64,000 bases of DNA, taken from NCBI GenBank assembly GCA_029210625.1, contig JARGFU010000001.1, positions 451,806 to 515,805 of the forward strand. The letters run 5' to 3'. Shown piece after piece: positions 34,179-43,488 of this stretch (positions within the stretch are counted from its first letter, which is position 1; each line of letters opens with the position of its first letter). The DNA is from Deltaproteobacteria bacterium. GTDB taxonomy: Bacteria; Myxococcota; Myxococcia; SLRQ01. The notes under the pieces are model-generated. The model had not been told where the DNA came from. It worked only from the letters and a program-made list of their open reading frames with translations, and made no database searches. The position numbers and the translations under genes are program-made.

Positions 34179-35529
34179 AGAAGTTGCCGGGGCGGGTCTT
34201 TAGGTAGCCGTCGTAGAGCATCGCCACGTTGCGGACGAAGAGGCGGCCGAGCTCGGTGACCTTGATGCCCGCCTCGTCGCGCTCGATGAGCTGCTGCTCC
34301 TGCACGGCGTCGAGGCCGGGGAGCACGTCGGCAAAATAGGTGTCATGATCGACGTCGAACTTCTCCTTCAGGCGGCCGAAGTCCAGCCGGAAGGTGCACA
34401 TCAGATCGTGGATCGCGCTGCGGCGCACCTCGTCCTCGAAGGTGCGGGTCCAGCCGCGACTCAGAGGCAGGTGGCCGGAGTCGATGGCCGCGTCGTAGTC
34501 CTTGATCTTGTGGTGGTTCTGCGCGAACGCGCCGCCGAAGTCGGAGATGGCGGTGGCGCCCAGGCCCAGGATCTCCATCCGCGGGCCGGGCACGTAGCCC
34601 TGGAAGTTCCGCTGGAGGGTGCCGTCCTTGAAGGAGGTCGCCAGGGCGTCCCCCTCCTTGGCGTAGTGGTCCATCCCCACCTGCACGTAGCCGTTGGCGG
34701 TGAGGGTCGCCACGCAGTCGGCCAGCATCGAGGCCTTCTCCATCGCGGCCGGCAGCGCGCCGGTGTCGAGCTTGGTCTGGTGCGGCTTCACCTGGGGCAC
34801 GTAGGCGAAGGAGAAGATCGCCAGCCGGTCGGGGCCCAGCTCGACGATCTTCTTCACCGTGCGGTGGAAGGAGTCGAGGGTCTGGGTCGGCAGGCCGTAG
34901 ACCAGGTCCATGTTGATCGAGCCGAAGCCCGCCTTGCGGGCGGCCTTGAAGGCGCGCTCGGTCTGCTCGACGGTCTGCTCCCGGCCGATGGCGACCTGCA
35001 CCGAGGGCTCGACGTCCTGCAGCCCGAAGGAGGCGCGGCGGAAGCCCAGCGCGTGGAGCCACTCGAGCTGCCCCTCCTCGAAGTGCCGGGGGTCGACCTC
35101 GATGGCGAGCTCGGCGTCGGGGAGGAAGTTGAAGCGCTCCTTGAGGCCCCCCATGAGGGCCTCCATCTGATCCTTCTCGAGGTAGTTCGGCGTGCCGCCG
35201 CCGAGGTGGAGGTGCCCGACGGGGCGGTCCCCCACCAGCGCCACCGCCATCTCGGCCTCCTTGAAGACGCGCTCGAGGTAGGGGTCGCCGGCGAGCCGGA
35301 TGTTCTTCCGGACCACCACGTTGCAGGCGCAGTAGGTGCAGAGCTGCTCGCAGAAGGGCAGGTGGACGTAGAGCGAGAAGGGCTCACGGCTCTTGCCCGC
35401 CTCGGTCAGCGCGCTCTTCCAGGCCTCCTCGGTGAAGACCTCGCTGAAGAGGTTGGCCGTGGGGTAGGAGGTGTAGCGTGGACCTGGGCGGTCCAGGCGG
35501 GTGATCAGCTCTGGCGTCAACTCGACCAT
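34165..35529 (-). CDS. hemN: Oxygen-independent coproporphyrinogen III dehydrogenase
   Basis: This 454-residue enzyme has the radical SAM motif Cys60-x3-Cys64-x2-Cys67 with the following Cys69 (PFCEQLCTYCAC), typical of HemN. Others are HLHLGGGTPNYLEKDQ, ASFGLQDVEPSVQVAIGR, SINMDLVYGLPTQT and VPGPRMEILGLGATAISDF. It decarboxylates coproporphyrinogen III to protoporphyrinogen IX for heme under low oxygen. A GGAG ribosome site precedes the ATG. Upstream on the same strand are a 27-codon ORF and a sigma-54-type promoter, and a globin-coupled kinase lies beyond, which would suit control by oxygen. Confidence 0.94.
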   Translation of the reverse strand: MVELTPELITRLDRPGPRYTSYPTANLFSEVFTEEAWKSALTEAGKSREPFSLYVHLPFCEQLCTYCACNVVVRKNIRLAGDPYLERVFKEAEMAVALVGDRPVGHLHLGGGTPNYLEKDQMEALMGGLKERFNFLPDAELAIEVDPRHFEEGQLEWLHALGFRRASFGLQDVEPSVQVAIGREQTVEQTERAFKAARKAGFGSINMDLVYGLPTQTLDSFHRTVKKIVELGPDRLAIFSFAYVPQVKPHQTKLDTGALPAAMEKASMLADCVATLTANGYVQVGMDHYAKEGDALATSFKDGTLQRNFQGYVPGPRMEILGLGATAISDFGGAFAQNHHKIKDYDAAIDSGHLPLSRGWTRTFEDEVRRSAIHDLMCTFRLDFGRLKEKFDVDHDTYFADVLPGLDAVQEQQLIERDEAGIKVTELGRLFVRNVAMLYDGYLKTRPGNFSRTV

Positions 35530-35667
35530 GATGGATGCTCCGGATGATTCCCCTTCAGGGCCCCAGGGGTCTCTACCTCAAGTTTGACCCTTAAGGACAC
35601 CATCGGCCACCCCGGCGACTGCCAGGGGGTCCTCGCGTCAGGCGTCCTCGGGCGCTCGTCCCGGTCT

Positions 35668-35751
35668 TCAGGAGAGCAGGAGGGGCACGCAGACCGCTGC
35701 CGCCATGCCGGCCAGCACCGTCAGCGCCATCACCGTGTAGAGCCGATCCAT
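35668..35751 (-). CDS. Candidate 27-residue single-span membrane peptide
   Basis: ATG at 35751 reads MDRLYTVMALTVLAGMAAAV then CVPLLLS and stops at 35668. This is 27 residues forming one membrane span with a basic N-terminal residue. An AGAGG sequence lies about seven bases ahead of the ATG. It is too short for routine ORF calling, but sits between a -24/-12 promoter and hemN in the same direction, in an otherwise empty 440-base gap. Small hydrophobic peptides like this often stabilise or regulate membrane complexes; no specific function can be claimed. It could also be a leader peptide for hemN. Confidence 0.5.
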   Translation of the reverse strand: MDRLYTVMALTVLAGMAAAVCVPLLLS

Positions 35752-35784
35752 CGTCAAACCTCTCGAGCTGCGTTTCCGGGTCGT

Positions 35785-35809
35785 CCGGGTCCCCGAATAT
35801 CGGACCCGG
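35785..35809 (-). promoter_or_regulatory. Hairpin in the 5' leader of the 27-codon ORF
   Basis: CCGGGTCC (35785-35792) pairs with GGACCCGG (35802-35809) around a nine-base loop CCGAATATC. Flanking GTTTC and GAAAC add a second, alternative pairing (GTTTC 35772-35776 and GAAAC 35810-35814). It lies right at or just after the transcription start predicted from the -24/-12 element, so it would be the first structure of the leader. No T-tract follows. Confidence 0.5.
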
Positions 35810-35818
35810 GAAACCAAA

Positions 35819-35833
35819 GCAACGACCATGCCC
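35819..35833 (-). promoter_or_regulatory. Sigma-54-type -24/-12 promoter
   Basis: On the minus strand GGGCATGGTCGTTGC runs from 35833 to 35819, giving GG and GC elements separated by exactly ten bases, as in the consensus TGGCAC-N5-TTGC. The first T and the C before the final G of the -24 block differ. A start near 35807 would transcribe the 27-codon ORF and probably hemN. The nearby NtrC-type regulator encoded upstream is the obvious activator. Confidence 0.6.
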
Positions 35834-35969
35834 TGTCCCGACGATTCGCTAAGCGGCCGTATTCACGCCTCCACGAGGCGAACGCCCGTCCCTGGGCCGT
35901 GAATCAGCGCAGAAATTACCGGGGGATCCCCACCCCGATCGGCAAGGCCTGCCTGATGGGGGATGATCC

Positions 35970-37430
<1,461 letters not shown>

Positions 37431-37464
37431 GGTGCTCCCCTGGAAGGTTAAGCGCAAGAATTGC

Positions 37465-37480
37465 TGCATCCTTTGTGCCG
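37465..37480 (-). promoter_or_regulatory. Sigma-54-type -24/-12 promoter upstream of the NtrC-type regulator
   Basis: On the minus strand CGGCACAAAGGATGCA runs from 37480 to 37465. GGCAC and TGC match the consensus, and the GG and GC elements are ten bases apart. The predicted start is near 37454, 24 bases ahead of the ATG at 37430. This would make the regulator autoregulated. Confidence 0.55.
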
Positions 37481-37510
37481 ATATCGCGCCGTGTCGCGGT
37501 TGCCATGTAA

Positions 37511-37526
37511 CACGACGTTATTCGTG
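37511..37526. promoter_or_regulatory. Inverted repeat CACGA-N6-TCGTG between divergent signalling genes
   Basis: CACGA (37511-37515) and TCGTG (37522-37526) form a dyad upstream of the minus-strand -24/-12 element, in the gap to the globin-coupled kinase. It is a possible enhancer site for the NtrC-type regulator. One copy was seen; no matching dyad was found near the 35819 promoter. Confidence 0.35.
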
Positions 37527-37690
37527 CGATTTTCAGAACCGTCCCACGTGATCACCGGGTAAACACTCACGCAGGAATTTCCAGATACCCGGGGGGGCAG
37601 GCATCGGTTGCGTGACCTGGGGGATCTCACGCCCTTTTGGCCCGGAAGAGGTGTGGGCGAGGCGGGACGGCGGGAGTAAGGTCCGTCCTC

Positions 37691-38869
37691 GTGACCGACT
37701 CCGCCTTCCTGACCCGCCTGATGGCCCAGACCGGCTTCACCCAGGAGGACGCTGACCACCTCTCGAGGCTGCTGCCGGCGGTGGAGCCCCGGGCCCGGGA
37801 GCTGGCCGACCGCTTCTACGGCCGGATCGTGGCCGACCAGGAGGCCTTCGCCACCCTCGGGGGCAGCGAGGCCCGGGCCGAGCGCCTCAAGGTGACCATG
37901 GTCCGGTGGATCGTCTCCGGCCTCTCGGGCCCCCACGACCTCTCCTGGCTCGAGGCGCGGGCCCGGATCGGCCGGGTCCACGTGCAGATCGAGCTTCCCC
38001 AGCACCTGATGGTCACGGCCATGAACGGGCTGCGCCAGGATCTGCGGGAGATCCTGGAGGAGACCCTCGCCGGGGCCGGCGAGGCGCGGCTCGCCACCTC
38101 CCGGGCCCTCGACCGCCTCCTCGACCTCGAGCTGGCGATCATGCTCGACACCTACCGCGAGGACAGCCTCTCCCGGCTGGCCCGGCACGAGCGCCTGGCG
38201 ACCATCGGCGAGCTCGCCGCCAGCATCGCCCACGACCTGCGCAACCCCCTGGGGGTGATCGAGTCCTCCCTCTTCCTCCTCCGGCGCAAGGTCAGCGAGG
38301 AGGACGGGGCCAGCCGGCACCTGCAGAAGATCCACCGGCAGGTCGAGCGCTGCAACCGCATCATCACCGACCTCCTCGACCTGGTGCGCGGCCGCGAGCC
38401 CACCCTGGGCCCGGTGGAGCTCGAGGCCTTCTTCGCGGGGGTCCTCGAGCAGTCCGAGCTGCCGGAGAACCTCGAGGTGAAGCTGGAGATCGAGCCCGGC
38501 GCGAGCCTCGTCTGCGACGAGAGCCTGGCGACCCAGGCCCTCTGCAACCTGGTGGCGAACGCCCGCCAGGCCATCGGCCGGGCGAAGGGGACCATCGTCC
38601 TCTCGGCCCACGCCGGGGAGGAGGGCTGTGAGCTGCGGGTCAGCGACGACGGCCCCGGCTTCCCTCCCGAGCTGCTGACCCAGGCCTTCGAGCCCCTGGT
38701 CACCGGCCGCAGCAGCGGCGTCGGCCTCGGCCTGGCCATCGCCCGCGGGATCGTCGAGCGCCACGGGGGGCACGCCCGGGCCCTCAACGGGGAGGAAGGC
38801 GGCGCGAGCGTCCGCCTCTTCTTCCCCCGGGAGGGGGCCGCCGCGGGCCAGGAAGGGGGCCGGCCGTGA
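37691..38869 (+). CDS. Globin-coupled histidine kinase
   Basis: Residues about 10-160 form a protoglobin-like sensor: GFTQEDADHLSRLLPAVEP, ELADRFYGRIVADQEAF and the block RIGRVHVQIELP, whose His97 matches the heme-binding proximal His. The kinase half has H-box His181 in GELAASIAHDLRNPLGVI, an N-box LCNLVANARQAIGRA and ATP lid VSDDGPGFPPELL and VGLGLAIARGIVERHGG. It probably senses oxygen or another gas through heme and phosphorylates response regulators. The start is GTG at 37691; an upstream TTG at 37637 would add 18 residues. Its stop overlaps the double-receiver gene by four bases. Confidence 0.88.
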   Translation: MTDSAFLTRLMAQTGFTQEDADHLSRLLPAVEPRARELADRFYGRIVADQEAFATLGGSEARAERLKVTMVRWIVSGLSGPHDLSWLEARARIGRVHVQIELPQHLMVTAMNGLRQDLREILEETLAGAGEARLATSRALDRLLDLELAIMLDTYREDSLSRLARHERLATIGELAASIAHDLRNPLGVIESSLFLLRRKVSEEDGASRHLQKIHRQVERCNRIITDLLDLVRGREPTLGPVELEAFFAGVLEQSELPENLEVKLEIEPGASLVCDESLATQALCNLVANARQAIGRAKGTIVLSAHAGEEGCELRVSDDGPGFPPELLTQAFEPLVTGRSSGVGLGLAIARGIVERHGGHARALNGEEGGASVRLFFPREGAAAGQEGGRP

Positions 38870-39606
38870 TCGTCGGTGCCCGGGTCCTCATCGTGGACGA
38901 CAACAAGGACCTCGCCGAGAACCTGGCCGAGATCCTGGGCGATCTGGGCTACCGGGCCGAGGTGGCCCTCGACGGCTCCCGGGCCCTGGCCCGGCTGGCC
39001 GAGGACTGCTTCTCCCTGGTGATCACCGACCTGAAGATGCCCGGCCTCGACGGGGTACAGGTGCTCGAGCGGGTACGCGCCCACTGGCCGGAGCTGCCGG
39101 TGATCCTGATGACCGCCTACGCCCAGGAGGACCTCCTGGCCCGGGCGGCCGAGGGCGAGGCCGCCGCGAACGCGATCTTCTCCAAGCCCCTGGACCTCGA
39201 TGACCTGCTGGAGTCGGTGGCCCAGCTCTGCCCCCCCGACCGCCCGGTGCTGCTGGTGGAGGACGACGACGACCTGCGGGAGACCCTGGTCGAGGCCCTC
39301 TCCCGCACCTGCCCGGTGGAGATCTTCAGCTGCGCCGACGGGGCCGAGGCCCGGCGGACCAGCGAGGGCCGGGCCTTCTCGGTGGCCCTCCTCGACCTGC
39401 GCCTGCCCGACGAGGACGGCCTCGACCTGGGCACCTGGCTCCTCGCGCAGCAGGGCGAGGGGCAGCTGCAGGTGGTCTACATCACCGGCCACCGGGGGGA
39501 CTTCGACGCGGCGCTCCAGGAGGTGCTCGCCTCGCCGGCGGTCCACCTCCTGGAGAAGCCCTTCCCGCCCGAGCGGCTGCTGGCGGTGATCGAGGAGATC
39601 CTCTAG
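38866..39606 (+). CDS. Stand-alone tandem double-receiver protein
   Basis: This 246-residue protein is two receiver domains without an output domain. The first has VLIVDDNKDLAENLAEIL, Asp55 in ITDLKMPGLDG, LMTAYAQE and FSKPLDL. The second has VLLVEDDDDLRETLVEAL, its Asp in LLDLRLPDEDG, YITGHRGD and LEKPFPP. Both phospho-acceptor sites are intact, so it can act as a phosphate branch or sink between kinases. GTG at 38866 overlaps the kinase stop by four bases, and the receiver-PAS-kinase gene starts directly at its stop. Confidence 0.92.
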   Translation: MIVGARVLIVDDNKDLAENLAEILGDLGYRAEVALDGSRALARLAEDCFSLVITDLKMPGLDGVQVLERVRAHWPELPVILMTAYAQEDLLARAAEGEAAANAIFSKPLDLDDLLESVAQLCPPDRPVLLVEDDDDLRETLVEALSRTCPVEIFSCADGAEARRTSEGRAFSVALLDLRLPDEDGLDLGTWLLAQQGEGQLQVVYITGHRGDFDAALQEVLASPAVHLLEKPFPPERLLAVIEEIL

Positions 39607-41118
39607 ATGGCGCTCTCGGAATCTCGCATCCTGATGATCGACGACCACATCGATCTCGCCGAGGACCTCATGGAGATCCTCGAGGGGGTCGGCGCCACCG
39701 TCGCCCACGCCCGCACCGGGGCCGAGGCCCTCGAGCTGGCGAGGACCCCCTTCGACGTCGCGCTCCTCGACGTGAAGCTCCCGGACGCGACCGGCCTGGA
39801 GCTCCTGCCCAAGCTGCGGGCGGCCGGCGACGGCCTGGCCGAGATCCTCCTGGTCACCGGGCACGCCTCCATCGAGGACGCCATCGAGGCGGTGAAGGCC
39901 GGGGCCTACGCCTACGTCCTCAAGCCCTTCAACCCCGACGAGCTGCTGGTCGACGTCGAGCGCGCCCTGCGGCAGGTCCGCAGCACCCGCGAGGCCGAGA
40001 CCCTCCGCCAGACCCTCGGCGAGCGCGAGGCCCGCCTGCGGATCCTGGTCAAGACGGTGCAGGCCCTGCTCATCGAGATGGATCCCGAGGGGGTGATCCT
40101 CCAGGCGAACCCCGCCGCCTGCCACGCGGTGGGGATCACCAGCGGCGATCTCCTCGGCCGCAACTGGATCGAGGAGTTCATCCCCGAGAAGGAGTGGCGC
40201 GAGGCCATCGGCCTCCTGCGGCGGGTCGCCGGCGAGGGCGCCGAGATCCACCGCGAGAGCCGCATCGTGAGCTCCGCCGGCGGGCGGACCCGCGAGCGCT
40301 GGGTCAGCTGGACCCTCTCCCGCCTCCACGAGGAGGACGCCGAGCCCGGTCAGGGCGTGCGGATCTACGCCTCCGGCATCGAGACCACCGAGGTGAAGCG
40401 CCTGGAGCGGCGCTCGCGGGTCACCGAGAAGCTCGCCGCGGTGGGCACCCTGGCGGCCGGCCTGGCCCACGAGATCCGCAACCCGCTGAACGCCGCGACC
40501 CTGCAGCTGCGCCTGCTCGAGCGAGGGCTGCGGCGCCTGGACGAGGCCGCCGAGCCCCTCACCGAGCCCCTGGGGCTGGTGCAGGACGAGCTGGGCCGCC
40601 TCTCCCGGCTGCTCCACGAGTTCCTCACCTTCGCCCGGCCCGGCGAGCTGCAGACGATGAGGGTCGAGCTGGGCTCGGTGGCCACCAAGGTCGTCGGCCT
40701 GGAGGGCCCGGCCGCCGAGGAGGCCGGGGTCACGGTGAACCTCCAGCTGCCGAAGGGGCCGCTCGAGATCGAGGCCGATCGGGAGAAGGTCTACCAGATC
40801 CTCTTCAACCTGGTGCACAACGCCGTCGAGGCGATGCGCGGCGAGGGCGGGCAGGTCGAGGTGATCCTCGAGGAGGCCGAGGGAGGCGCGCGGCTGCGGG
40901 TGAACGACAACGGCCCGGGCATCCCGGAAGAGAACCTGAGCCGGATCTTCGAGCCCTTCTTCTCCACCAAGCCGGGCGGCACCGGCCTGGGCATGGCCAT
41001 CGTCCACAGCCTGGTGAGCGTCCACGGCGGGACCATCGAGGTCCACAGCCAGGGCGAGGGCACCCAGGTCGAGGTCTTCCTCCCCGAGACACCGCCGACG
41101 GTCGCCGGCGCCAACTAG
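39607..41118 (+). CDS. Receiver-PAS-histidine kinase
   Basis: This 503-residue protein has an N-terminal receiver (ILMIDDHIDLAEDLMEIL, Asp55 in LLDVKLPDATG, YVLKPFNPDELL), a central PAS region (LIEMDPEGVILQANPAACHA), and an H-box with His288 in AAGLAHEIRNPLNAAT. The ATP-binding part has FNLVHNAVEAM, NDNGPGIPEENLSRIFEPF and TGLGMAIVHSLVSVHGG. It has no membrane span, so it is cytoplasmic. It is the third gene of a signalling operon, starting immediately after the double receiver stop, and it may be phosphorylated through the first kinase, making a phosphorelay with the NtrC-type regulator. Confidence 0.93.
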   Translation: MALSESRILMIDDHIDLAEDLMEILEGVGATVAHARTGAEALELARTPFDVALLDVKLPDATGLELLPKLRAAGDGLAEILLVTGHASIEDAIEAVKAGAYAYVLKPFNPDELLVDVERALRQVRSTREAETLRQTLGEREARLRILVKTVQALLIEMDPEGVILQANPAACHAVGITSGDLLGRNWIEEFIPEKEWREAIGLLRRVAGEGAEIHRESRIVSSAGGRTRERWVSWTLSRLHEEDAEPGQGVRIYASGIETTEVKRLERRSRVTEKLAAVGTLAAGLAHEIRNPLNAATLQLRLLERGLRRLDEAAEPLTEPLGLVQDELGRLSRLLHEFLTFARPGELQTMRVELGSVATKVVGLEGPAAEEAGVTVNLQLPKGPLEIEADREKVYQILFNLVHNAVEAMRGEGGQVEVILEEAEGGARLRVNDNGPGIPEENLSRIFEPFFSTKPGGTGLGMAIVHSLVSVHGGTIEVHSQGEGTQVEVFLPETPPTVAGAN

Positions 41119-41141
41119 GTGCCCAACTAGGTGCCAGGCAC
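41111..41141. repeat. 12-base tandem duplication across the kinase stop, ending in GTGCC-A-GGCAC
   Basis: CCAACTAGGTGC occurs twice with period 12 from 41111, so the stop context TAG is duplicated, and the second copy runs into GTGCCAGGCAC (41131-41141), a perfect dyad. The first TAG (41116-41118) ends the receiver-PAS-kinase. A related GGTGCC/GGCACC dyad occurs at 62488-62510. Confidence 0.65.
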
Positions 41142-41171
41142 TTGGCAGATCGGCGGACGACGGAAGAAAAA

Positions 41172-41199
41172 CGCCCGTCCGCTCGAGAGCGGACGGGCG
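41172..41199 (-). terminator. Intrinsic terminator for minus-strand transcripts
   Basis: CGCCCGTCCGCT (41172-41183) pairs perfectly with AGCGGACGGGCG (41188-41199) around the loop CGAG. On the minus strand the stem is followed by TTTTTCTTCC, a typical T-tract. It would end transcripts coming from the ABC-F gene. On the plus strand no T-tract follows. Confidence 0.85.
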
Positions 41200-41346
41200 A
41201 GCAGGTTCCTTCACAACGGCGCTTATGGAAACCTTCACCCCGATCCGCTTGGTGGGGGCCTTGCCGGTCAAAGGGAAGGTGCTGGATCCTGGCCGTCGGG
41301 GAGCGTGAAGAACCCCGCTGGTACGTATTCAGCTCCCAGACATAGC

Positions 41347-41368
41347 AAGAAGCGATCCACGCTTTTTT
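41347..41368 (+). terminator. Intrinsic terminator for plus-strand transcripts
   Basis: AAGAAGCG (41347-41354) can pair with CGC plus T-residues (41360-41367) around loop ATCCA, with a T6 run at 41363-41368. The stem uses one G-T pair and overlaps the T-tract. It would end the kinase operon transcript. Confidence 0.6.
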
Positions 41369-41493
41369 CGCACCCCTCCGACCGATCTATCCATCTGAAA
41401 TCATTGAATAATCAAGATCTCGACCGATCCGCTCGGAGAAAACTCTGCGTCGCCCCGCCAACCGCACGCAGCAGGTGCACCAAGTGGGCGATA

Positions 41494-43455
41494 TCACCCG
41501 AGTTTTTCCCACTCCACGTAAAGAAGCGCTAACGAGGCCTCGGTCTTTTCGCGTTCCCGGCTGACCTCGCCGAGGCGGCCGGGGTCGGCGTGGATGCCGG
41601 GGTCGCAGAGGAGCTCGTCGAGCTCGGCCATCCTCGCCTCGGCCGCCTCGATCTTCTCCTGCACCTCCTCGAGCGCCCGGGTCCTCCGGCGCTCCTCCCG
41701 CTCGGCGGCCTTGCGCTCCTCCTTCTCCTGCTCCCGGCGGGCGATCCGCTCCCGCTTCTCGCTGGCCCGGTCCCCGGCCTCCCCTGCGGGCGCCGCCGCC
41801 GCGCCGCCCTCCTCGGCCCGCAGCCCGGCCGCGACCTCCTGCTCCCGCTTCCAGAGGTAGTCGTCGTAGTCGCCGGGGTAGCGGGCGATCTCTCCCCCCG
41901 GCCACACCTCCACCACCTGGGTGCAGACCCGGTTCACGAAGTAGCGATCGTGGGAGATGCAGATCAGCGCGCCGTCGTAGTCGGCGAGCGCCTGCTCGAG
42001 GACCTCCCGGCTGCGCAGGTCGAGGTGGCTGGTGGGCTCGTCGAAGAGAAGACAGTTCACGGGCCGGGTGAGGATCGCCGCCAGGGCCAGGCGCGCCTTC
42101 TCCCCCCCCGAGAGCACCCGGATGGGCTTGTCGACGTCGTCCCCCCGGAAGAGGAAGGCGCCGAGGGAGGAGCGCACCCGGGTCTCGTTCTCCTGGGGCA
42201 TCAGGCCCCAGAGGTACTCGAGCACGGTGCGGTCGACGGGCAGGGCCTCGGCCTGGTGCTGGGCGTAGGCGTGGAGCTGGACGTTGTGGCCGACGATCCG
42301 CGACCCGCCCTCGTAGCCGAGCTCGCCGGCGAGGATCTTCAGGAGGGTGCTCTTGCCGGCGCCGTTCACCCCCACCAGGGCGATCCGCTCGCCCCGGCGC
42401 AGGACGAAGTCGAGGCTCTCGTAGACCACCTTCTCGCCGTAGGCCTTCCGCAACCCCTCGACCTTCAGCACCTCGGCGCCGGTCCGGGAGGCCTCCGGGA
42501 GGCGGAAGACCATGTCGGAGACCTCGGACTCCGGCAGGGGCTCGATGGGCTCGGCCTCCAGCTTCTCGATGGCCTTGAGCTTGCTCTGCGCCTGCCGGGC
42601 CTTGGTGGCCTTGGCCCGGAAGCGCTCCACGAAGCGCATGCTCTCGGCGACCTTCCGCTGCCGCTTGGCGTGCTGCCGCTGGGCGTGCTCGTCCCGCTCG
42701 GCCTTCACCTCGAGGTAGCGCTGGTAGTTGCCGGGCACGGCCAGCAGGCCGGCCGAGCCCAGCTGGGCGATCGTCGTCACCCGCCGGTCGAGGAAGTAGC
42801 GATCGTGGCTCACCACCATCCAGGTGCCCGGGTACTCGGCGAGGAAGGCCTCGAGCCACTGCAGGCTCTCGAGGTCGAGGTGGTTGGTGGGCTCGTCCAG
42901 CAGCAGCAGGTCGGGCGCCGAGAGCAGCAGCCGGGCGAGGTGCACCCGCATCATCCAGCCACCGGAGAGCTCGGTGAGCGCCTTCTCCATCTCCTCCTCG
43001 GCGAAGCCCAGCCCCCGGAGGATGCGGCGGGCACGGGCCTCGAGGGTGTAGCCGCCGAGGGCCTCGAGGCGCTCGTGGAGGTGCGCCTGCTCTCCGATCA
43101 GCTCGTCGAGGGTGGTGCCCTCCTCGCCGCCCGCCGTCAGCGCCTCGGCGATGGCCGCGAGGCGCGCCTCGATGTGGGGGACCTCACCGCCACCGGAGAG
43201 GGTCTCCTCGAGGACCGTCCCCCTTCCGGCCCGGTCGATCTCCTGGGGCAGGTAGCCCACCGAGAAGCCCTTCGGCCGGATCACCCGGCCGGCGTCGGCC
43301 TCCTCCTCCCCGGCGAGGATCTTCAGGAAGGTGCTCTTCCCCGAGCCGTTGGCGCCCACCAGGCCGATCCGGCCCTGGACGGGCACGGTCCAGCTCACCT
43401 GCGAGAAGAGCGTCCGATCCGCGAAACCCTTCGCGATCGCGTCGAGAGCGAGCAT
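41494..43455 (-). CDS. ABC-F family ATP-binding protein
   Basis: This 653-residue protein has two ABC domains without membrane spans: Walker A GANGSGKST and GVNGAGKST, signatures ELSGGWMMRVHLARLLL and VLSGGEKARLALAAIL, and Walker B LLLLDEPTNHLDL and CLLFDEPTSHLDL. The linker between them is charged, and a long C-terminal coiled-coil tail is rich in Glu and Arg. ABC-F proteins act on ribosomes in translation or antibiotic resistance, not transport. ATG at 43455 is 33 bases after the FHA gene stop, same strand. The coiled-coil tail is the Uup/ABC-F type. Confidence 0.92.
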   Translation of the reverse strand: MLALDAIAKGFADRTLFSQVSWTVPVQGRIGLVGANGSGKSTFLKILAGEEEADAGRVIRPKGFSVGYLPQEIDRAGRGTVLEETLSGGGEVPHIEARLAAIAEALTAGGEEGTTLDELIGEQAHLHERLEALGGYTLEARARRILRGLGFAEEEMEKALTELSGGWMMRVHLARLLLSAPDLLLLDEPTNHLDLESLQWLEAFLAEYPGTWMVVSHDRYFLDRRVTTIAQLGSAGLLAVPGNYQRYLEVKAERDEHAQRQHAKRQRKVAESMRFVERFRAKATKARQAQSKLKAIEKLEAEPIEPLPESEVSDMVFRLPEASRTGAEVLKVEGLRKAYGEKVVYESLDFVLRRGERIALVGVNGAGKSTLLKILAGELGYEGGSRIVGHNVQLHAYAQHQAEALPVDRTVLEYLWGLMPQENETRVRSSLGAFLFRGDDVDKPIRVLSGGEKARLALAAILTRPVNCLLFDEPTSHLDLRSREVLEQALADYDGALICISHDRYFVNRVCTQVVEVWPGGEIARYPGDYDDYLWKREQEVAAGLRAEEGGAAAAPAGEAGDRASEKRERIARREQEKEERKAAEREERRRTRALEEVQEKIEAAEARMAELDELLCDPGIHADPGRLGEVSREREKTEASLALLYVEWEKLG

Positions 43456-43488
43456 CGAGCAAGAAGCGTCGTCCGGGGTCCGATCCCG

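Larger units (their letters stand above)
41119..41493. other. Gene-free region between converging signalling operon and ABC-F gene
   Basis: No convincing coding ORF was found in these 375 bases, although AT content rises around 41340-41420. It holds two opposed terminators described separately. On the minus strand, TTGATT near 41412 with GATAG about 17 bases downstream could be a weak promoter for a small RNA ending at the 41172 terminator; this is speculative. Confidence 0.5.

Noticed and set aside
37431-37469. N-terminal extension of the NtrC-type regulator to ATG 37469
   Set aside because: The -24/-12 element predicts a transcription start downstream of that ATG, and ATG 37430 has a ribosome site.
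38152-41271. Long antisense frame under the kinase operon
   Set aside because: The kinase and receiver motifs on the plus strand are unmistakable; the antisense frame is low-complexity and crosses a terminator.
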